From positions 2,605,501 through 2,669,500 of the forward strand of contig JAWRVZ010000050.1 in NCBI GenBank assembly GCA_037043235.1: a stretch of 64,000 nt of DNA. Direction: 5' to 3'. A model generated the notes under the pieces. It was given only the letters and a program-made list of their open reading frames with translations, did not search any database and was not told the DNA's origin. Shown here in pieces: positions 43,121 through 54,656 of the stretch (the stretch's first letter is position 1; every line of letters starts with the position of its first letter). The position numbers and the translations under genes are program-made. This stretch comes from Rhodeus uyekii. Its lineage: Eukaryota; Chordata; Actinopteri; Cypriniformes; Acheilognathidae.

Positions 43121-43215
43121 TTCAATCAGGTCCGCTAGCGGGACTATAAACGCCTCTAATGCTCTGGATTCTGTTGCTGTGAATTGATGGATATCTGCGG
43201 GTTTTTGGGTTGATC
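43121..43215 (-). repeat. Duplicated block, copy 1 (partner 45913-46010)
   Basis: TCCGCTAGC(G/A)GGACTATAAACGC and GCTCTGGATTCTG are shared with 45913-45970, and a weaker match continues (ATATCTGCGG). On the minus strand both copies are open and similar (ESRALEAFIVPLADLIED; ESRAVDAFIVLLADLIET), so this may be a duplicated exon or element fragment. Confidence 0.55.
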
Positions 43216-43375
43216 TGCGAAGAGACGCGCGGCGCGTTGAAAGCGTCTCTGGAGCGTCACTCGTGTTTCTGGTTTATTGTCACTGAATCCGCGAGAGAAA
43301 CAGCGTCGCCGCTGATGATGTGCACGCGCTGAAGCGACGGGGATGCGCGCTGTCCGGAACCGGAAGAGAAACACA
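43190..43375. promoter_or_regulatory. CpG-rich promoter-like block
   Basis: About 185 bp with dense CpG (GCGAAGAGACGCGCGGCGCG and others) in otherwise CpG-poor DNA, plus a CCGGAAC-CGGAAGAG pair of ETS-like sites. An adjoining minus-strand ORF (43374-43156, 72 codons) has no known domain. It looks like a CpG-island promoter or the 5' end of a gene or element; the gene it serves is not identified. Confidence 0.4.
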
Positions 43376-44431
43376 AATTATTAATTATAATTAGGTGTTT
43401 CTGAGTGTTGCTGGAAACCGATTTTTACAGATATGTTGAACAGAGTCGTGATGATTTGAGCTTCATCACACATGATCTGCAGAAAGCAAGAGTGAGATTT
43501 GTGAGTTGCTGTAAAGTGAGGGAGTCTTTGAGCATCAGAAACAGTGTCTGTCAGTTTATCTGCACATTAATACTGTGATGAACCTTCTGTTGATTCAGAT
43601 TCATTTCCAGAAGCTCAATGATGGGAATATGTGCATCAATGCATCCGAACACACTGGGAAATCCTACAGGAAATTGTAATGATCAGGTTAATTCCAGGAG
43701 TCACAGCAAGATGATCTGAACTGAACATCATTGATCTGATCAGCCTCACCGATTTCTACAGCAATGACCTGCAATCCTGTGAAACTGCTCTGATGATCTC
43801 ACGGGTTTGTGTTCAGAAACACAACCATCAGCAGAAAGTGCTTGAGAGACTTTCCTCACCGCTCACATACAGCAGCTTTACTACTGTGATCTGCATCCAA
43901 TGTTATGCAGAAACTACCATTTACAAAGAAACGTAAAGCAGCACTGAGAATCTGCTGGGATGGAAGTTCACGAACATGATGGATGATGTTACTGATGGAT
44001 GGATGGATGAGATTATGGATGAATGTGATTGACTGTAAAGAAAAACAGTTCCTCTTAAATTAAAATGCACAGGGATTTGATAGAAAATCCACTGGAAACT
44101 CAAAATCCTTTCCTGATGTAAATGAAACTCCTATGAATGAATGCAGATGATCATCTACAGGATCCTCCATAAAACACATGCCATTTAATTTACTTAGATG
44201 GTCTCTGTGGAAATATGAGCAATGAATGAATGAATGAGGAGTTTAAATCAGTTCCTGGTTAATAAATGTGAGGAGACTGAAAGAAACTCTAGGCGACTCA
44301 CAACTGCTTGTTTTTGAGACAGAAGCTCCAAAACACACTTACTGCATCAGAATCTGTTGGATCAGTAAAAGACCAAACACAACGCACAATAAATGGATAT
44401 ATTTAAAATAGCCTGTATAAAACATCACATA
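43376..44431. other. No recognised feature
   Basis: About 1.05 kb without a long ORF or recognised repeat. Several short GGATGGATG runs at about 43990-44010. Confidence 0.4.
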
Positions 44432-45596
44432 CAGTAATACCTCGAGATACGAGCATAATCGGTTCCAGGGCAGGGATCATAACTCGAATTGCTCGTATCT
44501 AGAATCATGTTTTCCCATAAGAAATAATAGAAAACAAATTAATCTGTTCCAGATTCGTAACAATGGAAAAAACATTTTTTTATTGGTATAGACACACACA
44601 CACAGACACACAATTATAGTGTATGTATACAGTGTGATACATGTGTGATATCAAATAAAATGTGGTTTTAATTATACGTTTTTACAGACAGCAGCGGCAG
44701 GTGCGGAGGAGGGAGGGGGGGGGGGTTGGTACTGAGACACTTGATTCAGTTACAGGAACACTACATAACTTAAATTAACATAACTTAGCTTTTACTCTTT
44801 ACTTTTCTATTTTATATTATTGTTGTGATTATTTTTTTTCCGTTTTGTATTCTTTATTTTTGATCACTTTCATACTTTTTTCGTTTAGTAAAAACTGTAA
44901 TTTTCTTGAATAGCAGGAACCAAGCATAACTGAACTTAGCTTTCATATTTTTTTTTAACTTTTCTATTTTATATCTTGTTTTGATTTTTTTCGATTTGTA
45001 CTCGTTACTTTTGATCACTTTTCTTACCTTTTTTCGCCTGATTAGCCTTACTTTCACTTTCACTTGGTGCAGACCTTTTAAGGAAATATCTATGGAGGGA
45101 GATCTGCTTCTCCTTTATCCACAACAACAGAAGCCTCTCCATCTCATCATTTATATTCAAACATAACTTCTATATAATCCTCACGCCCTTGGAAGGATTT
45201 ACATTCTTGATAACATCGTTCTGCTTTAGGACGGTACATATCGCGATCATAAGTGCGTGCTAGATCACTCACGCGCACCGCGCTCATGTATCTACAATTT
45301 CATACTTCATTTCCATGGTCATCATGCGTTTCTTCTTCTCACTACCATCCTTATTACTCACTTTCTTAGAATTCGACGCTATTATGAAGAATAGTGCACA
45401 AAAGAGAGAAAATCATCTATTCGCGGGTGACGCGTACAGAAGTCAGCGAACGCATGAAGTGAAAGTGCGTCGGCGTGAGTACGAGTGCTCGTATCTCGAA
45501 TATTTACTCGTATCTAGAAGCAAAAATCTGCCCGAAGGCTTGCTCGTATCTTGAAATACTGGTATGTAGAGACGCTCGTATCTCGAGGTATTACTG
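44432..45596. mobile_element. Tigger/pogo-like MITE with perfect 23-bp TIRs
   Basis: TA on both sides. The 23-bp ends (beginning CAGTAATACCTCGAGATACG) are perfect inverted repeats. Further CTCGTATC-type subterminal motifs occur at both ends. No transposase frame is seen in 1165 bp. The ends match the TA-target pogo/Tigger group by start motif. Confidence 0.88.
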
Positions 45597-45912
45597 TATA
45601 TAGTTGAGCCTCTTACATTTTATGAAGGCACTTGAATCTTGAGTTGATATTAAATGAGAAAGAAAAAATTAAAGAAGAAACTTGCTCTCTGAACAAAACC
45701 TGATCCAGAGCAGCTTCTGTTTGAGGATTAGTTTAATTCAGAGTTCAGTGCATGAGTGACATGATGAGCAGCAGAAAGGGGAGGAGTTTGTGTTTGAGGA
45801 AGTTCTTTGATTGGCTGGGAATGTTGTCAGACTTCAGCCAATAGGAGACTGACAGTCTTTAATGACTCAAATCACATCAGCTTTGACTTTATTACGGCAA
45901 ATGTATTCGGTT

Positions 45913-46010
45913 TCAATCAAGTCCGCTAGCAGGACTATAAACGCATCTACTGCTCTGGATTCTGACTTTGGCTGAACTAATTTAATAATAATTAATATCT
46001 GCGGCTTTAA
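45913..46010 (-). repeat. Duplicated block, copy 2 (partner 43121-43215)
   Basis: See the partner block. It lies about 350 bp beyond the last receptor exon on the minus strand. Paired CCAAT-like motifs lie just upstream on the plus strand (GATTGGCTGG; CAGCCAATAGG at about 45811-45845). Confidence 0.55.
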
Positions 46011-46116
46011 AGCTGCGGTTTTCTCACAATGAAACCATGAAAATATGACATGAGACATTGATTCAGGTTTATATGATGGATTACAAATGATGACATAAAT
46101 GTGAGACAAAGACATT

Positions 46117-46122
46117 TTTATT
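46117..46122 (-). terminator. Putative poly(A) signal of the receptor gene
   Basis: AATAAA on the minus strand, about 245 bp after the proposed stop codon. No other strong candidate was seen nearer. Confidence 0.35.
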
Positions 46123-46364
46123 ACACACTTTTTGGCAAATACATATTAATTTCAACTGTTATTCACAGAAATATGTCAAGCTTTTACTATTGAAGAACAA
46201 ACATCACAAAGATGATAAAGACATTTTCCTTTAAGATTATGACAAATCTAAATAATAACAATAATGATAAACAACAGCACTAATAAAAAGGACCAAATAA
46301 AAGCAGAACAACTCATTAAAATAAGTCACCAATAATATTCTGAATCTCATTAAACTTGTGAATA

Positions 46365-46423
46365 TCAGATTGAAGTTTCTTCCTCCGTTACGGCGAACTG
46401 ACTTTGATCTTCAACAAATGAAA
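46365..46423 (-). CDS. Proposed last coding exon (cytoplasmic tail)
   Basis: After acceptor CTGTGTATTTCAG it codes (V)SFVEDQSQFAVTEEETSI and a TGA, in phase with the transmembrane exon. It has no ITIM or ITAM tyrosine. It is 2 kb from the previous exon, across a decayed LINE. Confidence 0.4.
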
Positions 46424-48355
46424 CTGAAATACACAGAAAAACATTTATGAGAGAGAGATATTAAACACCTTTTATTTTCCATCATAATATACAAAAATAT
46501 TTCATGCTTAATAACAATAATAAATAAATACAATGTTTAGTTCAATATTAATGACATCAAAATGTCAATGTTACCAAAAAAATACAATTTTATCATCATT
46601 CAGAGAAATAAAGTTTGCATTTATACATCACTTTCTTGCAAATAAAATGTTATAAACATCATGAAGGAGATTGTGCATCAGGAACAGACAGAAACTTGTA
46701 TCTTACTTTTAAAATGTTGTCAAACTCTTGAGATTTCACACATGTAACGCACAGCTGAACTGCTCTCTACAAATGACATGTTGAAGTTCTTGTAAGGAGA
46801 GAAGTTTCTCACATCTCCATTTCTAGAAAACTATTTAATAACAAAGGAAAAGAGGATTTTAACTTGCATAATTTTTTTTTACCATTCTTTCTGACCTTCT
46901 CCCTATTTGTTTAGTTATTTCTTCTACAGAAAATCATTCATTTTGTTCTGTATCAATTAAATCTTCCACTAAAACAGCAGATAAAATGAACAGGTTGATT
47001 TGAAACGGAGTAATTTATTCTGAAGACAAAAGCATGAATTATAAAGCAGTGTTTGTTCAGGAAATCTTCTCCTGCTGTTCGTACAGACTGATCACATTAT
47101 CATGAGGAATGTCACTCAGATCATCCTATAAAACTCCTTCACACCGACATTAGGAGCAAATACATTCATACATGAAAACGACAGATGTTGATTGATATCT
47201 ATCCGCTGCATTCTTGCAGGAATGATTTGTATCCGTCAGAAGCTTTTCCCTGAACTCTTTCTGACAGGAGAACAGCGACTCCAGCACTTGCACTGGAAGC
47301 ATGAGGAACGCCTGTCCCTTCCTTCACTCACACAATCTGCTGCTGAAACACATCTGTGTGCGGCTCTCACAAACATCACACACCACTTTATACAAGCATT
47401 TCTCTCTTCTTTATTACCACATCCATTTACATTTAAAGATCCCATATTTAAGGATGTCATAAAGTCTTAATGCAGCGAGTAAAATCTGCACAAGACTGTC
47501 TTTAACAAACCCTCTAATGATTACTTTCATGTCTTGATATTCATCTTCTTTACTTTGCTGATTATTTTTTGAGACGATACAGTTTTTGTCTATTAAACTC
47601 CTAAATCTCTACAAGACACTAAAAATCTTCTCAAATCTGGAAAAAACTGAATGCCAAGATCTGAATCTTGGCATTCACTTAATTCTGTGTCGTTTGATAA
47701 TCAATGTCTTCTGTCTCAAAAAAACTGCCTCACTTTCACATTCATGATCTGAATCAGAACGACTGACTGCAATCTTCATTCACTTCTTCAAATGATTTAC
47801 TGTCATTTTCTTCATTGGTTTCTTCTCACTCCATCACTGCATCTTCAGCTTCTCTGTCTTTACAGTGAGAATGTGTTTTTTGTGATTGTATTTTCTTCAT
47901 CTTTTCCACATTAGCACTTGCAGCATCATTTACTGGCTGATCAATTACCGTTTACATTATTTACTCTCGTTTCCTGCTGCATTTCTCTCCATCTCTTCAT
48001 CATTCTCGCGCACCCCAGTATTATTTTCTCAAACACTGTTTTTGGGAATAGTTTGGGAACACGTCTGTCTTAGATGTTCGTGTTCTCCACATAAAAGCAC
48101 TGCATATGATCTGAACTGATAAAGATTGTATAATCTTTACCCTCCACTGCTATTTTTAGCATCAGATTAAGCGCCTCGTTTTACGGGAGTTTCTTTCAGT
48201 TTCCTCTTTTTTTTTAACTGAGGGATGTTTGAAAGTGCAACTTTCTCGGAAGAGTTTTCCCTAAATAGAGACGACAGAACAGCAGAATATCGGAGGAAAA
48301 GTGAAAGAGTGAAAACTAAGAAGAACGACAAGGTACAAACTGAGCAATCACACGC

Positions 48356-48416
<61 letters not shown>

Positions 48417-51189
48417 TAGTTTTACCTCTGGCTCTGTAACATTTGTAAATCATCACGACTGTCGCCAGCAGATGCGAAAAAACTGCTGCAAGAAAACTGA
48501 TGATTTTGGAGACAGAAATCTGAGCTGAAACACAGAAACACAAGCACATTATTGAGAAACATTACTCTTCATTAAAGTCCCAGTGGAGATTAGACACATG
48601 TGTCAGACAGACGTCTTTAACATCTTGAACTGCATGAGATCTGAACTGAGCCGCACGTCTGACAGACTCTCCATTGTAATGTGATCATATAGAGAGAGTT
48701 TATGAGGACAATGATGTTGAACTCACCGTTCACAGAGAGAGAAACAGAGCTTGATTGTGATGAGTTTGGTCTTCCATCTCTCTGTCCTCTACACCAGTAC
48801 TGACCCTGATCAGACTCAGCAGCTCCTCTGATAGTGAGAGTGTCTCTGTTTACAGTGTAACGCTCAGACGTCTGTAACTTTACACTGTTTGTGTCTTTAT
48901 TCCACTCATATCTCCAGTCACTGTGATCAGAGTTTATCTCACACGTCAGATTGACTGTTTCTCCAGTGAATACAGATCTGTCTGGTGTCACAGTCACTGC
49001 AGATGTGGGCAAATCTGAGAAAAAACACAAAAACATACAAAAACTGACTCTGATTTTTTTCTGCAATGTAAAATAATTACATTCTGTAAATGTTTCACAA
49101 AACAGTTGTAGGAAAATAAATGAGGTTGATGAAGAACTTGAAGTTTTATTTCAGTGACAGAATGAACCCTGAATAATCTTTGGTCAAACATTTTAATCTG
49201 CATTACATTCGTCTTCCTGATCAACATGTAAATAAAGTTTTGTGTTAAATGTAAATTATGGATAACGATGAAAGTGAAATCCTTCCTTTTCCACATCTTT
49301 GATATTCTTTCAGATGGAAAAACCCAAATGTTAATGTGATGAGATTGTTTGAAATCTCATATTCATGTTCACTGCCGCTCTCACGCTATAAGAGATATAA
49401 TATCACTCCGCTGGAACTATTGACATATTCCTGAGATCGGGAGGAATCGCCTTCATGATCATTAAGCTCTTTTTTAGGGAAGAAGTTACGTTTTTCTGCT
49501 GTTCTGTTATTAGTTTTGTCATGTCAGTTGTTTTGAGGAAGATCTGACTCGCCATAGAAAGCAGAATGAATGTTGTTCAGTTGTGCTTTTCTATTCTCAT
49601 GATATTCATGAATATCTCATGTAACCATAGTGACAGTAACTCAAGAGAATATCAAAGATGTGAATCACATCACACTGGAAATCCACAATTTACATGATTT
49701 TATAAATGTTTCCTGATAAAAAAACACACAAAATGTGCAGAACTTCATCTGAAGACAATAATGACTGAAAGTGAATTATTTTGATCCTCTAAGAACAGAT
49801 GCGGCTGATACAGAAGATTGTAAGTGCTGAAATATTAATATTAAATGATCATTAATCAGATGTGAATATGAAGCTTCACCTGATACAGTCAGTGTAACAG
49901 CATCACTGATGTCTGATCTCTCTCCTCTACATCTGTATTCATCACTGTCAGACACATCAGCTCTGAAACTGATCTCTGCTGTTGTTGATGATTTATATGG
50001 ATAGCTGGTGTTTCCATCTCTAAACCAGCTGTACGTCCACTGAGTGTCTCGTCCTCCCTGAATGTCACATGTGAGAGTGACCGTCTCTCCTCTGAACACA
50101 CGCTGATCTGGATTCACCTTCACTGCAGCTTTTGGTCTCTCTGAATTAAAACATATGAGTGAATATTATTGAAACATCATCACATGATCACAGCTATGAA
50201 CTCAAAACCTCCTTATGAAACAAACACTATTAAAAATTGAAGATCTAGTTTGTTTGTAGGTTGTATTGATTACAATAAAATAGTTAGTAATAACTGAAAA
50301 TATATACTGATAAACTTGTTATAAACTAAAAGACTGTATATCGTATGGAGTCAGATCAGTGTCATAAATATTACATGCAAAAACAGCAATGCACACGTGT
50401 GGAAAAAATACAATTATAATGTATGTATATATTCAGAAAAATCATTTCCTGTGCACAAAATAAAATGATAAATACATAAAATACATTTCTCAAATTTAAA
50501 ACAACTCATAGATATACAACTATACGCAAGTTTATTCTTGAATCTGAATATGCAAATCATTTTCGCGTGTGAATCTCTGACAGTTTTGTGCTTTTTTTTA
50601 CTTTTCTGGCAGCTCTGGGTCTTTTGTTCTCTTTAAACAATCAGATTTAACACTTTCACATGTAAGTTTATAATATTCTCGCTGTGTGAGTTTAAGGCAA
50701 CTGTTATTTCAGAACTTATTTCCATGACGACGCGTCACGTGACACTGCAAACACGCAAGAGCTGATTGATGTTTCACTTTTATTTCCTTTTTCATTTAAA
50801 ACATTGACAAACTTGTAATCAACTACCTGATATATTTATCAAATGTGTGGAAATTAATGTTTTTGTTGTTTAAAAATCTTAATAAATGATCATGTTCACT
50901 GATCTATAATAATCTGATCTGTCGGATTTACAAATTCATTCACTTCTCCAGAAATACATGACAGTAAGTGTGAAGAGAGAAGAATAAAGTTACATTTTTA
51001 GTTTCCAATGAAATCTGATTCCGATATGAATAAATAAATGAATAAACCACATAAATTTATCAGTTGAACAGATTATTTCTCAGATTATGGATATCAGTGT
51101 GTTTTAAACACTATAAATGTGTTGTTTTGTTGTTTTATGAGTGAAATAAACATCTGAAACCTAGAGCACAATTTTTCAGCCTGAGGTAG

Positions 51190-51222
<33 letters not shown>

Positions 51223-52455
51223 ATATTAAAACACTTAGAGATTGTGTTTATAATGCAATAACACAACGAGCAGCAGGATGACAGAATATGAAACAACAAT
51301 AACCTCCATTTAAAATAAAACCATCCAAACACTCCTTCATTTCATCAGAAGATCAGAATCACATGGATTCACTTTACAGTTCAACTACTAGCCTTTTATT
51401 GACATGTGGAGTAAAAAAGCTTTTGCTTCGGATGAGGAAGCTGCTGTTTTGAGCATGTGCTCATATTCATGCCGGTGACTGTATGAACTGCAGTAAACAC
51501 ATCTCACAGTGTTAAACTCATCATCCATCCATCATTCATCATTCATTTAAACCACCATCCATCATGGGAATGATCGGGAATTACATCCCTTATTCCAACA
51601 CAAAGAAAACATTTAATATTCAATGTGAGCAGATGCTGATGTGAGTCAGTGATGATCACTCACCCGATACAGACAGAGTCACTGTATCACTCCAGTAAGA
51701 GCAGAAATATCCTGTTTCTCTGCAGCCGAAACACCTGCACTCCTGTGTTACACCTGCTGTGATCTTGAACTCTTTCTCTTTAGATTCATGCAATCCACCA
51801 TCACCATCTTGATATCCACCATCATCACACATCCATCTGTATGTCCATCCTTCCCCCTGTACGTCACATGTGAGAGTAACAGTCTCTCCTCTGAATATCT
51901 GTGATGGATTCGGCTGAACATTCAGAACAGCTTTAGGTTTCTCTGTAAGAAATGAACAAACAGAAGTTATGATTAAACATCTAACAAAGTCAAAGTAAGT
52001 GAATTTTCTCCATCTGTTCTAAACCTGCATAAATGTCACTGCAGAAAAGAACATATTATGAAGATCATTTATATTCTAGATAAATTTGATTGGACAGAAA
52101 ATCTGATGAAGCTGAAGTGAAATGTCTTAGATGAGCGTTTTTACATTTTAAAGAGACTCGACAACTAGCCTAAAAACAAACTTCAGTCACATGAATGACT
52201 GGAAATAAAGAATTCACAGTATTTTGTTATTGTTTTACGGATCTTTAAATAAAGATATCTGCATCTGCTCCATCTGTGTCTCATGATATGAGTGTGTGAG
52301 AGTGAAAAACACTTGATGTGCAGCTGAATGAGATCAGTGTGTCGATCATTACTGTGATTCAGTTTATGGTTTGTAATGATTCATGTGTTGAATCACATGC
52401 TGTCGAGTTTCTGTAGAGTTACTGTCCTTGTTTCCTTTGTTTTTCATCAGCTTTT

Positions 52456-52524
<69 letters not shown>

Positions 52525-53038
52525 TAATGTTGCTACAGTAAAGCCTGTGTGATGCTCACTAAGGAAAATGGAACAAGTCATTGAACACCTACACGTGTAA
52601 TTCCTAAATTTTTAATTCTTTAATCTATTGTATTATCACACATGTATGATTTTGTTTGAGGGGAATTAGAGAGTTTTGTGTTTGCTAACGGCTGTTATTA
52701 TGATGGAGCAGATCATGGAGGAGAAGAGTTGTGTTGAGCTTCTGACAACAGAGATCTGATTCAAACTGATTATGAACATTCAGTCATGCTTTATTGAGTA
52801 GATGAGCAGTTTAAAGCTGATCTGGATCTGGAAGATATTCTGCAGATCAAACTCTTTCTGTTTTTGTGTTTTATTATTTTTTTGTATTGTTTTAATTATT
52901 TTATTTCTATGGATTAATGGACGGATGTGTTGAGGCCAATCGGCTGCTCTTGGACCTTTTTAAAGGGATTAATTTGTTGAAGGTTACAAAAAGTGAGCAG
53001 TGTGTGTTGTGTTTTTTATGACTTTCTGGCAAACAAGT

Positions 53039-53108
<70 letters not shown>

Positions 53109-54624
53109 CAGAGGACAGAATATAGTGTTTCTAAAACACAGGCAGTGTCATCGCGGATCTTTCGCTTGTTAGTTTTTAATAAACTTGTTGATCTCCAGCA
53201 TGAGTATTTTTTAGGCAACCGCTATTTTTTAGAATGTTTCCCCTCAATGTTTCCATGGCAACGCAGTTCAAGAATCTGATCTGCTGAATTTACAACACAA
53301 ATTCAGTCACTTCTCCTAAAATACATGACAGTAAGTGTCCGTTTGAATTTAGTTTACATTAAATGTTCTTTTCTTTTTCTTTTTTTACTTAACCCGGATG
53401 CAACCATCATATAATCAGATCATATGAAGTGGCACTGAACTCAAGAATTGTCAGCAGTAAAGTGCTTATTCACTGAAGTTTCTGAAGGAACTACTCTTAA
53501 CATTTTATAAATGAACTGTGCAAACAAAATTATCAACAATCTCAAGTAAACTACGTGCAGTTATGCCCCGTCTTATCCAACATTACTTTTCTCAATGCCA
53601 CCAGAAGGCAAAACTGCTGCAGTAATGTGAGTCACTCAAGTGTGTGATTGAATACTGTCTGCGATCCTCTGAGATCTGGCTCATAGCGAGAGACAGCCAG
53701 TTTGAGGCAGTCTGTGAGGTGTCTGTCAGTGAGGCGGCTCCTGTATTTTGATTGCCATTTCACAGAGGTAAGTTGATCCAATTGTATGTTTTTGCCTTCT
53801 TTCGTGGAGCCTCTGCCATTCTAGTTTGCCTGTTATCTCGCGGCACGGGCTATCACCATGGAGATCCATGTTGACGTTTGCGACAGTTAATTTACGGGAA
53901 CTCTTCTTTAATCTGATTGGTCACTTCATTGAAAATAAATAAAGCAGTTGGATTAAGAAATACAGTTTTTATTTTCGGGAGCTACTGGGACAGAGATAAA
54001 GATCGACGCCTTGTGACCACTGCTTTACTTTAAGATCTGTGGAACTATAACAAATTTACATTATAGTAAATTCATTATTGCCAGCAGCAATGTAGCCTAC
54101 GACTACGACTGTAGCCTACGACTGGTTGCTCACGGAAGCTAAGCGGGGCTAAGAGTGATCATTTTCCTAGATGGGAGACTGACTTGATTGCTGCTGGAAG
54201 TGGTGTTAGGAGGCCAGCAGGGGGCGCTCACTCTCTGGTCTGTGTGGGTCCTACCGACCCACTATAGTGACGGGGACACTGTACTGAAACAAGCACCATC
54301 TTTCGGATGAGACGTTAAACCGAGGTCTTGACTCTCTGTGGTCATTCAAAATCCCAGGATGTCTTTCGCAAGAGTAGGGGTGTAACCCCGGCATCCTGGC
54401 CAAATTTGTCCATCATGGCTTCCTAACCATCCCCATTCTCTGATTGGCTTCATCACTCTGTCCCTCTCCACCATTAAGCTGGTTTGTGGTGAGCGTTCTG
54501 GCGCAATATGGCTGCCGTCGCATCATCCAGGTGGATGCTGCACTCTAGTGGCGGTTGAGGAGATTCCCCCGTCCGTGTAAAGCGCTTTGAGAGACTTTGA
54601 TAAAGCGCTATATAAATGTAATGA

Positions 54625-54656
<32 letters not shown>

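Noticed and set aside
45811..45845. Promoter from paired CCAAT motifs
   Set aside because: Two CCAAT motifs alone, without TATA, CpG or an exon, are too weak for a feature.
52907..53218. 103-codon minus ORF with His/Thr run
   Set aside because: Read through a TG microsatellite in an intron; no domain.
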